Source: an uncultured Polymorphobacter sp. | GTDB lineage: Bacteria; Pseudomonadota; Alphaproteobacteria; Sphingomonadales; Sphingomonadaceae | NCBI GenBank assembly: GCA_937894055.1 | Contig: CALDHQ010000662.1 | Location: 1 to 5,087 of the forward strand | Reading direction: 5' to 3' | Length of the DNA stretch: 5,087 nt | Shown: piece after piece, positions 1 through 4,747 of the stretch | Layout of the letters: each line of letters opens with the position of its first letter | How positions within the stretch are numbered: position 1 is the stretch's first letter | Position numbers and translations under genes: made by a program | The notes under the pieces: model-generated | The model's database searches: none | What the model saw: the letters and a program-made list of their open reading frames with translations, nothing else | Told to the model about the DNA's origin: nothing

Positions 1-101
1 TCGACCAATGCGAGCTTGCGGCCGACGAGGCGGTTGAACAGCGTCGACTTGCCGACATTGGGGCGGCCGATGATGACGACGGTGGGGAGGTGCGGGATCA
101 T
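1..101 (-). CDS. der: Ribosome-assembly GTPase Der (EngA), N-terminal fragment
   Basis: Only the first 33 codons are present; the gene runs off the left edge. The translation starts [15 protein letters not shown] and contains the P-loop (G1) GRPNVGKST at about residues 12-20, followed by [13 protein letters not shown]. This is the first of the two tandem GTPase domains of Der, which binds GTP and helps mature the 50S ribosomal subunit. The ATG at 99-101 is preceded by GAAGG about four bases upstream, a usable ribosome binding site, and the protein begins where Der normally begins. It follows the bamB-like gene on the same strand, as in the conserved yfgM-bamB-der cluster. The gap of about 210 bases suggests it may also have its own promoter. 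Identification is firm from the motif plus context, although a single GTPase domain alone would not separate Der from Era or similar proteins. Confidence 0.9.
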   Translation of the reverse strand, partial: MIPHLPTVVIIGRPNVGKSTLFNRLVGRKLALV

Positions 102-312
102 GGCGCCTTCATAGCGACTTTTGCCGCAAAGTCGCCGACCGATTGCAGGGGGTGGTCTGTAGGAATCTGGTCAGTCTTTACGGGTGTACGGGGTAAAGCA
201 AAATCGGCGTGAATACGGAAAACCGAAAATACGATTTCATATCAATATGTTATGCGAAATTCCTGCGTGCAAAGCCGTTCGACGTCAAACCACTTTGCAC
301 AGGTTTTGCCCC
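102..312. other. AT-richer intergenic region between bamB-like gene and der
   Basis: This gap holds no credible gene. About 181-300 is clearly poorer in GC (about 45% at 181-240 by hand count) than the genes on both sides. On the minus strand, downstream of the bamB-like stop, it contains a long inverted repeat (267-300) and then a stretch with possible but weak promoter boxes reading toward der: TTGCAC, 17 bases, CATATT, at about 243-271. The boxes match the sigma-70 consensus poorly, so the promoter is a guess. The short plus-strand reading frame through here runs antisense into the bamB-like 3' end and resembles no known protein. Confidence 0.5.
267..300. repeat. Imperfect inverted repeat downstream of the bamB-like gene
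   Basis: GTGCAAAG at 267-274 is the exact reverse complement of CTTTGCAC at 293-300. The pairing continues inward with one wobble pair, one mismatch and several further pairs around a six-base GACGTC centre, so the RNA could form one long hairpin. It starts 12 bases after the bamB-like stop codon in the direction of transcription. No T-run follows it on the minus strand, so it does not look like a classical intrinsic terminator. It could be an mRNA 3'-stabilising stem, an attenuating structure before der, or a protein-binding palindrome. Confidence 0.6.
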
Positions 313-1671
313 TTAGCGGTACGCCGTAAGCTTGCCGTCGTCGGTGAGCACGAACACCTGATTATCGGCGACAATCGGCGGCAAATACGCCGGCGCCGAC
401 AGTTTTACCGATGAAAGCAATGCGCCGGTGTACGGCGACACCGTCACCATCGTCTTGTTCGAACCCGTCACCAGCAGGCGGTCGGACGCCAGCACCGGCC
501 CGTGCCACGAATAGGCGCCGGTCTTCTTTTTCTCGTCCTTGTAGTGCGGCAACTGCGTCACCCAGCGCACCTTGCCCTCGCCGCGCGTCAGGCAGATCAG
601 CTGCGCGTCGAGCGTCACGACATAGATGAAATCACCTGCGACCCACGGCGTCGAAACACCGGCGAAATTGCGTTCCCAGACGCGCTGGCCGGTGGCGAGT
701 TCGATCGCCGCCATGCGGCCGCCATGGCCGATGGCGAAGACGCGGCCGCGGTCGATGACCGGCGAGGCGTCGATATCGGTCAGTGCGCTGATCGCCGTGG
801 TGCGGCCGGTGCGCGCCAGCGCGTCCGACCAGACGGTGCGGCCGTTTTCAACGCGCAGCGCGTTGAGCTCGCCGCTCGAAAAGCCGACGACGGCCGTGTC
901 GAGCGCAATCGCCGGTGCCGCCGCGCCGACCATGCCGGCGGCTTCGGTGGTGCCCGCAACGTTCCACAGCGTTTCGCCGGTGGCGGTGTTGAGCGCGAAA
1001 ATCTGGTTGTCGGCGCTCAGCGCGAACATGCGCGTGCCCGCCACCGTCGGCGCACCGCGCAACGGCGTGTTGAGGTTGACGCGCCACAATTCCTTGCCGC
1101 CGTTGAAATCGAACCCCGAAACGACGCCGTAGCCGGTGGTCGCATAGATGCGCCCGTCGCCGGCACTGACGCCGCCGCCGAACGCCGCCTGGTCGCTTTC
1201 ACCCTTTTCTATGATGCGCTGGTTCCAGGTGACCTTGCCAGTCTTGGCATCGAAAACCCGGACATTGCCCTTGGTATCGATGGTGAAGACGCGGCCTTCG
1301 TAGACCATCGGCGCGGCATTGAGGCGGCGCGTCGGGTCGCTGCCCGAACCGATCGATGCCGTCCACGCCTTGGTCAGCGTGTCGGGCAGCATCAGATGGC
1401 CCATCGACTTCGACTCGTTGCCGCCCGGCTGCGCCCAGTTGGTGTTGAGCATCGGCGCCGGCAACACGATCGCGAGATCGGCGAGCTCGGGCTCGGCCAC
1501 CGGCTTGGCTTCGTAGTTGAGCACCGGCTCACGCACGCCGGACGTCGGTGTCTTCTTCGACTTGCTGAACAGGCCCGCCGCCGCAGGTGCCGTCAGCATC
1601 GGTGCCGCCACTGCCGAAAGCAGCAGCGCCGCCCACAATGCACGGCGTTGGTTCATCTGGGGCTTCATCAT
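313..1671 (-). CDS. bamB: BamB-like PQQ-type beta-propeller, outer-membrane assembly
   Basis: The 452-residue protein has a signal peptide (RR at 9-10, hydrophobic stretch at about 11-29, probable signal peptidase I site after AAA at 30-32). Then come repeated beta-propeller blades of the PQQ-repeat kind, seen as recurring G-x-(V/I)-(F/Y)-A and (A/N)-x-x-TG-x-x-(L/V)-W patterns: VFDAKTGKVTW, ALNTATGETLW, AIELATGQRVW and a final blade ending DDGKLTAYR. In E. coli, BamB is a lipoprotein subunit of the BAM complex that binds BamA and aids insertion of outer-membrane proteins. Here there is no lipobox: the only cysteine is near residue 360. The assignment rests on fold, length and position between the yfgM-like gene and der. 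The ATG at 1671 overlaps the yfgM-like stop as ATGA, with AAGG five bases upstream. A second ATG follows immediately at 1668. Confidence 0.85.
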   Translation of the reverse strand: MMKPQMNQRRALWAALLLSAVAAPMLTAPAAAGLFSKSKKTPTSGVREPVLNYEAKPVAEPELADLAIVLPAPMLNTNWAQPGGNESKSMGHLMLPDTLTKAWTASIGSGSDPTRRLNAAPMVYEGRVFTIDTKGNVRVFDAKTGKVTWNQRIIEKGESDQAAFGGGVSAGDGRIYATTGYGVVSGFDFNGGKELWRVNLNTPLRGAPTVAGTRMFALSADNQIFALNTATGETLWNVAGTTEAAGMVGAAAPAIALDTAVVGFSSGELNALRVENGRTVWSDALARTGRTTAISALTDIDASPVIDRGRVFAIGHGGRMAAIELATGQRVWERNFAGVSTPWVAGDFIYVVTLDAQLICLTRGEGKVRWVTQLPHYKDEKKKTGAYSWHGPVLASDRLLVTGSNKTMVTVSPYTGALLSSVKLSAPAYLPPIVADNQVFVLTDDGKLTAYR

Positions 1672-2486
1672 TGCGCCTTGTTGGCTGGGGCTGCCTGAAC
1701 GGCAGGTGACTTGTCGGTTGCCGCCGCGTCTGCCGGGGCCGCGTCGCCCGCAGGCTTGGCGCCCGCCAGCTGCGGCGTGCGACCCGCCGCACCCGCCAGC
1801 GCACTCGCCATCTGCGCCGCACGGCCGCGCAGCGAGCCTTCGAGGCTGGTGTCATTGGCAATCGCAGTGAACAACGGCTCGGCCAGCGCCGGCTTGCCAG
1901 CCTTGAGGTAAGCGATGCCGGTCATTTCGCCCGCAACGCCGAACCACGGATTGCCCGGCGTGCTCAGCGGCTTCATCCGCGCAATGATGACGTCAGGCGT
2001 CAAATCATCGAACTCGAGCCGCGTCGCCTTGATCAGCGCCAGATCGCGGAACGGCTGCGCCAGCGCAGCGTTCGCCGCCACCGCATTGTAAATCTTGATG
2101 CCGCCGGCAGTGTCGCCACCCTGCACGGCATTGCCCGCCTGCATCAGCAGCGCCAGCGCCTTGTAGCCATCGCTGTCCGACGCCGCGAGCTTCTTGAGCT
2201 CCGGATTCGCCGCATCGACATCGCCGGTCTCGATCTTGCCGAGCGCCTGGACAAACGCTTCACCCGTCGCGCCCGCACCCTTCGTCTGGCTCTCGCGCCA
2301 ATACAGCACGCCCGCCAACGCCGCCAAACCAATGACCAACGCCGCAATCAGCGCCTTGCCATAACGCTGCCACAAGCTCTTCAGCTGGTCGCGGCGGTAT
2401 TCCTCGTCGACTTCGCGGATGAAACTGTCGTCGGGCTCTTCCGTCTTCGCCAAAACACTCTCCAATGCGACGTTCGTGTTCCCCAT
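1668..2486 (-). CDS. yfgM: YfgM-like inner-membrane TPR-type protein
   Basis: From the ATG at 2486 the protein has 272 residues. It has a short acidic cytoplasmic N-terminus with REVDEEYRRDQLKSLWQRYG (about 24-43), one membrane helix (about 45-63, ending LYWRE), then a helical periplasmic part typical of the YfgM/TPR-like family. The last 40 or so residues are rich in Ala and Pro and probably disordered. In E. coli, YfgM associates with the SecYEG translocon and PpiD and is thought to pass secreted proteins to periplasmic chaperones. Its position directly before the bamB-like gene, with a four-base ATGA overlap, matches the conserved cluster and suggests translational coupling. The start is uncertain: no Shine-Dalgarno precedes the ATG, which follows a C-rich run. 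Alternatives are TTG at 2510 (eight residues longer) and TTG at 2453, which has GGAGAG just upstream. Confidence 0.85.
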   Translation of the reverse strand: MGNTNVALESVLAKTEEPDDSFIREVDEEYRRDQLKSLWQRYGKALIAALVIGLAALAGVLYWRESQTKGAGATGEAFVQALGKIETGDVDAANPELKKLAASDSDGYKALALLMQAGNAVQGGDTAGGIKIYNAVAANAALAQPFRDLALIKATRLEFDDLTPDVIIARMKPLSTPGNPWFGVAGEMTGIAYLKAGKPALAEPLFTAIANDTSLEGSLRGRAAQMASALAGAAGRTPQLAGAKPAGDAAPADAAATDKSPAVQAAPANKAQ

Positions 2487-2519
2487 AGCGGGGGAGGCGG
2501 GGCGGTGCAAAGGCTATGC

Positions 2520-2581
2520 GGGGTTTGAGAGGTGAAGAGCCTCCGGCGGGCAGGCCTGAGGCCTGCACCCGATTGTTTTTG
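2520..2581 (+). repeat. REP-like palindromic repeat, left copy
   Basis: The 32-base core at 2539-2570 (GCCTCCGGCGGGC, then a palindrome, then ACCC) is identical to the reverse complement of 3727-3758. Within it, GCAGGCCT-G-AGGCCTGC (2550-2566) is a perfect inverted repeat that can form a six-pair stem with a five-base loop. Weaker similarity goes on outside the core: GGGGTTT at 2520-2526 (with seven extra bases compared with the right copy) and a T-run at 2576-2580. It lies between the yfgM-like start and the stop of the four-helix membrane gene. The T-run side faces the island, so this copy is not placed to end transcription of any plus-strand gene seen here. Confidence 0.85.
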
Positions 2582-2601
2582 AAGTGACTGGAATGGAGTG
2601 G

Positions 2602-2964
2602 TTAGCTGCCATTCGCGCCGGAACGCATAGCCGTTCGAACGACGAAAAGCGCGCCGGTTGCGCCAACTGCTAAGGCCATGCCAAAGAAAAGCGCAATTTC
2701 GCTCCACGGGTAGAAGCCAAACTCGTCCTCTCGTGGCCCTTGAAGCCAGTCCCAACTGACCAGTGCCATGGGCGTCACACACAGGATGGCCCACTGCAGC
2801 GGTCGATCGGCGAGAACGGTCGCCACGCAAAGGGCAACCCAAGCGAAGAAAAAGCTGAACCCAAATGGGATCGTATAGGGGGGCAAAACCAGAGGACAGA
2901 GCGCGACAACAAGCGCGATCAGATACCAGACCTTGGAAGCAGTGATCGGGCGCAAGATGCTCAT
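2602..2964 (-). CDS. Small four-helix membrane protein, unknown function
   Basis: This is a 120-residue protein that I do not recognise. Four hydrophobic segments fit membrane helices at about 12-29, 34-51, 57-74 and 88-109, with short loops. The third loop holds an acidic stretch, PREDEFGFYPW (77-87). The short N-terminus (SILRP, then K11) and the C-terminus (VRTAMRSG) carry a few positive charges, consistent with both ends in the cytoplasm. No enzyme motif is visible. The start is well supported: AGGAGG lies six bases before the ATG, and a promoter-like TTGCGG, 17 bases, TAGAAT lies upstream. It is divergent from the zinc-ribbon-like gene and sits within the lower-GC island bounded by inverted repeats. 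A real gene is likely from the ribosome binding site and the coherent membrane pattern; function cannot be inferred. Confidence 0.75.
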   Translation of the reverse strand: MSILRPITASKVWYLIALVVALCPLVLPPYTIPFGFSFFFAWVALCVATVLADRPLQWAILCVTPMALVSWDWLQGPREDEFGFYPWSEIALFFGMALAVGATGALFVVRTAMRSGANGS

Positions 2965-2982
2965 CTGGCTCCTCCTAGTTCA

Positions 2983-3011
2983 ATTCTACTTGGGAACGGA
3001 GATGTCCGCAA
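2983..3011 (-). promoter_or_regulatory. Predicted sigma-70-like promoter of the four-helix gene
   Basis: On the minus strand, TTGCGG (complement of 3006-3011), a 17-base spacer and TAGAAT (complement of 2983-2988) match -35 and -10 boxes, the latter at five of six positions. Transcription would start near 2976, just at the AGGAGG ribosome binding site (2971-2976), giving a very short leader. The -35 box lies inside repeat copy A. Prediction only. Confidence 0.4.
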
Positions 3012-3034
3012 TTGGGCGTTTGCTGACCGGCAGC
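3004..3034 (+). repeat. Degenerate intergenic repeat, copy A
   Basis: The unit begins GTCCGCAATTGGG and continues CGTTTGCTGACCGGCAGC, followed by TTTT. It aligns with copy B (3099-3130) at 28 of 36 positions when the trailing T-run and one gap are counted, by eye, and shares GGG(T)CGTTTGCTG with copy C. It provides the -35 region of the promoter predicted for the minus-strand gene. Confidence 0.6.
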
Positions 3035-3098
3035 TTTTCATCCCAAAACCGGACCGGCAGGTTGCGGGCAATCTGAAATCGAACCGGCAACGCGCTAT

Positions 3099-3130
3099 GA
3101 CCGGAATGGGGTGGGTTGCTGACTGGCTGC
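3099..3130 (+). repeat. Degenerate intergenic repeat, copy B
   Basis: The unit begins GACCGGAATGGGG and continues TGGGTTGCTGACTGGCTGC, followed by TTTT. Like copy A it is preceded by AT, so both units start ATGNCCG. It has the same orientation as copy A, with 95 bases from start to start. A degraded repeat is the simplest reading, as neither copy is in a supported gene. Confidence 0.6.
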
Positions 3131-3186
3131 TTTTGGCCGAGATCAGGTCAACACGGACATCCTTCGAACCAAGACTTTCGGCCCGT

Positions 3187-3214
3187 TTGCGGAAGTTTTC
3201 ACCTCGACTATAAC
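3187..3214 (+). promoter_or_regulatory. Predicted promoter of the zinc-ribbon-like gene
   Basis: TTGCGG (3187-3192), a 16-base spacer and TATAAC (3209-3214, five of six to the -10 consensus) lie upstream of the plus-strand small gene. Transcription would start near 3221, giving a leader of about 30 bases before the chosen TTG start at 3251. This placement is one reason for preferring that start over the TTG at 3116, which lies upstream of the promoter. Confidence 0.4.
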
Positions 3215-3250
3215 TCCCAATTAGGCGTCAACGGCCCGTGGGAATTTGCA

Positions 3251-3598
3251 TTGAGTGAGCACCGCACCCTAATCCCAACGCGGTTCCAGATCGCGCGTCG
3301 TTGGCAATGGCTTGCAGTAGCCGCATCCACTCTGTTTCTCTTAACATGCGTTGTCGGTTGGCCACTGGGCTACGTTTGGCCGTCAGCGGTCGGATTTGTC
3401 GGATTTCTGCCAAGTGTCTGGCTGTTCAGCATCAAGTGCTACAGGTGCGGCTGGCCAGCATTTACCAACTTTGAAGCCGAGGAGCGGCTCAGACAGGACA
3501 AGAGTTTTTGGACCAACTTTTGGGGTAAAGATTATGGCGGCGTGCATCTGCCGCTTCCATCTGCATGCACCAAATGTGGTGCACGATTCATTGCATGA
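3251..3598 (+). CDS. Small membrane protein with zinc-ribbon-like CxxC pairs
   Basis: The chosen TTG start gives 115 residues beginning MSEHRTLIP. Two membrane helices are likely at about 18-36 and 43-61. A cytoplasm-type tail follows, with two cysteine pairs: CYRCG at 63-67 and CTKCG at 106-110. Their spacing, each followed by G and an aromatic or small residue, looks like a split zinc ribbon anchored just behind the second helix. The tail between them is rich in Trp, Phe, Glu and Arg. I do not recognise a named family, and the ligand is unknown; the four cysteines are the only evidence for metal binding. The ribosome binding site is weak (GGGA seven bases upstream). The frame is open back to a TTG at 3116, but that extension looks non-coding. 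The gene is divergent from its neighbour and lies in the lower-GC island. Confidence 0.65.
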   Translation: MSEHRTLIPTRFQIARRWQWLAVAASTLFLLTCVVGWPLGYVWPSAVGFVGFLPSVWLFSIKCYRCGWPAFTNFEAEERLRQDKSFWTNFWGKDYGGVHLPLPSACTKCGARFIA

Positions 3599-3601
3599 AT
3601 A

Positions 3602-3667
3602 AACGGCAGCTATGAATCGGAGGCAACTCAGCGGCGAACGACCGCTACGGGGTCGTTTGCTGCCGTT
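3602..3667. other. Two competing stem-loops after the zinc-ribbon-like gene
   Basis: AACGGCAGC (3602-3610) is the exact reverse complement of GCTGCCGTT (3659-3667). Inside it, GCGAACGACC (3634-3643) pairs with GGTCGTTTGC (3651-3660) with one wobble pair and a seven-base loop. The two stems share 3659-3660, so the full versions exclude each other only at the edge. They begin three bases after the stop codon. No T-run follows directly, so termination is possible but not shown. Confidence 0.5.
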
Positions 3668-3671
3668 CCGC
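3640..3671 (+). repeat. Degenerate intergenic repeat, copy C
   Basis: The unit begins GACCGCTACGGGG and continues TCGTTTGCTGCCGTTCCGC, followed by TTTC. It shares the CCG start and GGG(T)CGTTTGCTG with copy A and the overall length with copies A and B, in the same orientation. The right part has diverged more. It overlaps the stem-loops after the zinc-ribbon-like gene. Confidence 0.5.
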
Positions 3672-3714
3672 TTTCTCTCCCGCAGGCGGGCGCGGGACGT
3701 TCGTCGCAAAGGCG

Positions 3715-3769
3715 CAAAAATCAAATGGGTGCAGGCCTCAGGCCTGCCCGCCGGAGGCCCTTAAACCCC
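3715..3769 (-). repeat. REP-like palindromic repeat, right copy
   Basis: The core at 3727-3758 is the exact reverse complement of the left copy core (2539-2570), including the inner palindrome GCAGGCCT-C-AGGCCTGC (3731-3747). On the minus strand GGGGTTTAAG precedes the core, and ATTTGATTTTTG follows its ACCC end, as in the left copy with small indels. It lies 13 bases after the panB stop in the direction of transcription. The small hairpin plus T-rich tract could end panB transcription, although the T-run is about ten bases from the stem, which is far for an intrinsic terminator. Confidence 0.85.
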
Positions 3770-3782
3770 TTGCCGTCCCGTC

Positions 3783-4652
3783 CTACTTCACCGCCGGCTT
3801 GATCGCATAAAGCTGGTCCGCATCGGGGAACGAGCGGTCGCGCACGGCGGCGGCGTATTGCGCGGCGGCATCGTCGATGCGTGCGGCGAGGTCGTCGAAG
3901 CGGCGGACGAAGCGCGGGGTGCGTTCGAAGAGGCCGAGCATGTCTTCGGCGACGAGCACCTGGCCGTCGCAGGCGGGCGAGGCGCCGATGCCGATGGTCG
4001 GGCATTTGACGGCGGCGGTGATGGCGCGGCCGAGCGGTTCGACGACGCCTTCGACGACCATGGCGAAGGCGCCGGCGGCGTCGACGGCGCGGGCGTCACC
4101 GAGGATCTTTTCATATTCGGCTTCGGAGCGGCCGCGGGCGCCGTAGCCGCCGAGGGCGTTGACCGCCTGCGGGGTGAGGCCGATGTGCGCGACGACGGGG
4201 ATGCCGCGTTGCGACAGGAAGGTGATGGTTTCGGCCATGACCGCGCCGCCTTCGAGTTTGATGGCGGCGGCGCCGGTTTCCTTCATGACGCGCGCGGCGG
4301 TTTCGAAGGCTTGCTGCGGGCTGGCTTCGTAGCTGCCGAACGGCAGATCGACGACGACGACGGCGTGGTACGAGCCGCGGACGACGGCGGCGCCGTGCGC
4401 GCACATCATTTCGAGCGTGACGTGGACGGTGGTGTCGAGGCCGTAGATGACCTGCCCCAGGCTGTCGCCGACGAGCAGCATGTCGCAGTGGCGGTCGAAT
4501 ATCTGCGCCATGCGGGCGGTGTAGGCGGTGAGCATGACGATGGGATCGCCGCCTTTGCGCGCGGCGATCGCGGGCACGGTCAGCCGGCGGATGGGTTCGG
4601 GGACGGGATGCGCGCGACTGGTCGCGGTATCGAGCGTGAAGGTTGTCGACAT
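3783..4652 (-). CDS. panB: Ketopantoate hydroxymethyltransferase PanB
   Basis: The 289-residue protein is a clear PanB, which transfers a hydroxymethyl group from 5,10-methylene-tetrahydrofolate to 2-oxoisovalerate, giving ketopantoate for pantothenate and coenzyme A synthesis in the cytoplasm. The family signatures are present: [11 protein letters not shown] (metal ligand Asp63 with Ser64), DLPFGSYE (Asp102), IKLEGG (Lys132, Glu134), [20 protein letters not shown] (156-175), VVEGV (Glu201, the likely general base) and [14 protein letters not shown]. All residues equivalent to the E. coli active site are conserved. The ATG at 4652 has AGAGG five bases upstream and gives a normal length. The frame stays open further upstream, but that part overlaps the preceding gene out of frame. 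It follows the YffB-like gene by 95 bases on the same strand; no panC is seen next to it. Confidence 0.97.
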   Translation of the reverse strand: MSTTFTLDTATSRAHPVPEPIRRLTVPAIAARKGGDPIVMLTAYTARMAQIFDRHCDMLLVGDSLGQVIYGLDTTVHVTLEMMCAHGAAVVRGSYHAVVVVDLPFGSYEASPQQAFETAARVMKETGAAAIKLEGGAVMAETITFLSQRGIPVVAHIGLTPQAVNALGGYGARGRSEAEYEKILGDARAVDAAGAFAMVVEGVVEPLGRAITAAVKCPTIGIGASPACDGQVLVAEDMLGLFERTPRFVRRFDDLAARIDDAAAQYAAAVRDRSFPDADQLYAIKPAVK

Positions 4653-4747
4653 GGTTACCTCTGGGGAGCGAGGGTGGAACCGATTGGGCGGCTGCTTTAG
4701 CTGATTTCGCGGGTGTACTGCCAGCGATAGTGCGTTGCGGGTGCGGT
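4653..4747 (-). other. Short gap between the YffB-like gene and panB
   Basis: These 95 bases hold the panB ribosome binding site (AGAGG, five bases before the ATG) and no clear promoter or terminator. Co-transcription of the two genes is possible but not shown. Confidence 0.4.

Larger units (their letters stand above)
2965..3250. other. Divergent intergenic region of the island
   Basis: These 286 bases separate the two divergent small membrane genes. They contain two degraded copies of a motif of about 32 bp (3004-3034 and 3099-3130), and one predicted promoter facing each gene. The plus-strand reading frame that crosses from 3116 into the zinc-ribbon-like gene has no recognisable protein sequence before about 3251. 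I take that part as non-coding, or as remnants of a decayed repeat. Confidence 0.55.

Noticed and set aside
184..414. Plus-strand frame of 76 codons across the bamB-der gap
   Set aside because: It has a GTG start without a ribosome binding site, runs antisense into the bamB-like 3' end, and its translation shows no recognisable features.
502..1698. Long plus-strand open frame (398 codons) opposite the bamB-like gene
   Set aside because: It is antisense to a well-supported gene, very rich in Arg, Ala and His as expected from the complement of GC-rich codons, and shows no domain pattern or ribosome binding site.
2740..3213. Plus-strand frame of 157 codons opposite the four-helix gene
   Set aside because: Its product is a charged sequence without structure, whereas the opposite strand has a strong ribosome binding site and a coherent membrane pattern.
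3116..3250. Upstream extension of the zinc-ribbon-like gene to the TTG at 3116
   Set aside because: It begins inside repeat copy B, lies before the predicted promoter, has no ribosome binding site, and adds a stretch with no recognisable protein pattern.
3678..3697. Possible terminator stem TCCCGC/GCGGGA after the zinc-ribbon-like gene
   Set aside because: The six-pair stem has an eight-base loop and no T-run after it; short GC matches like this are expected in GC-rich DNA.
3383..3724. Minus-strand frame of 113 codons opposite the zinc-ribbon-like gene
   Set aside because: The Arg-rich N-terminal part reads through the stem-loops and repeat C, and no signal supports translation. The plus strand has membrane helices and paired CxxC motifs.
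2520..3769. Insertion sequence or integron cassette
   Set aside because: No transposase or integrase is encoded between the inverted repeats, no target-site duplication was found just outside them, and the repeat is a palindrome-bearing REP-like element rather than typical IS ends.
3858..4700. Plus-strand open frame (280 codons) opposite panB
   Set aside because: It is a Gly/Asp/Ala-rich shadow of the panB codons. PanB is certain on the other strand with all catalytic residues.
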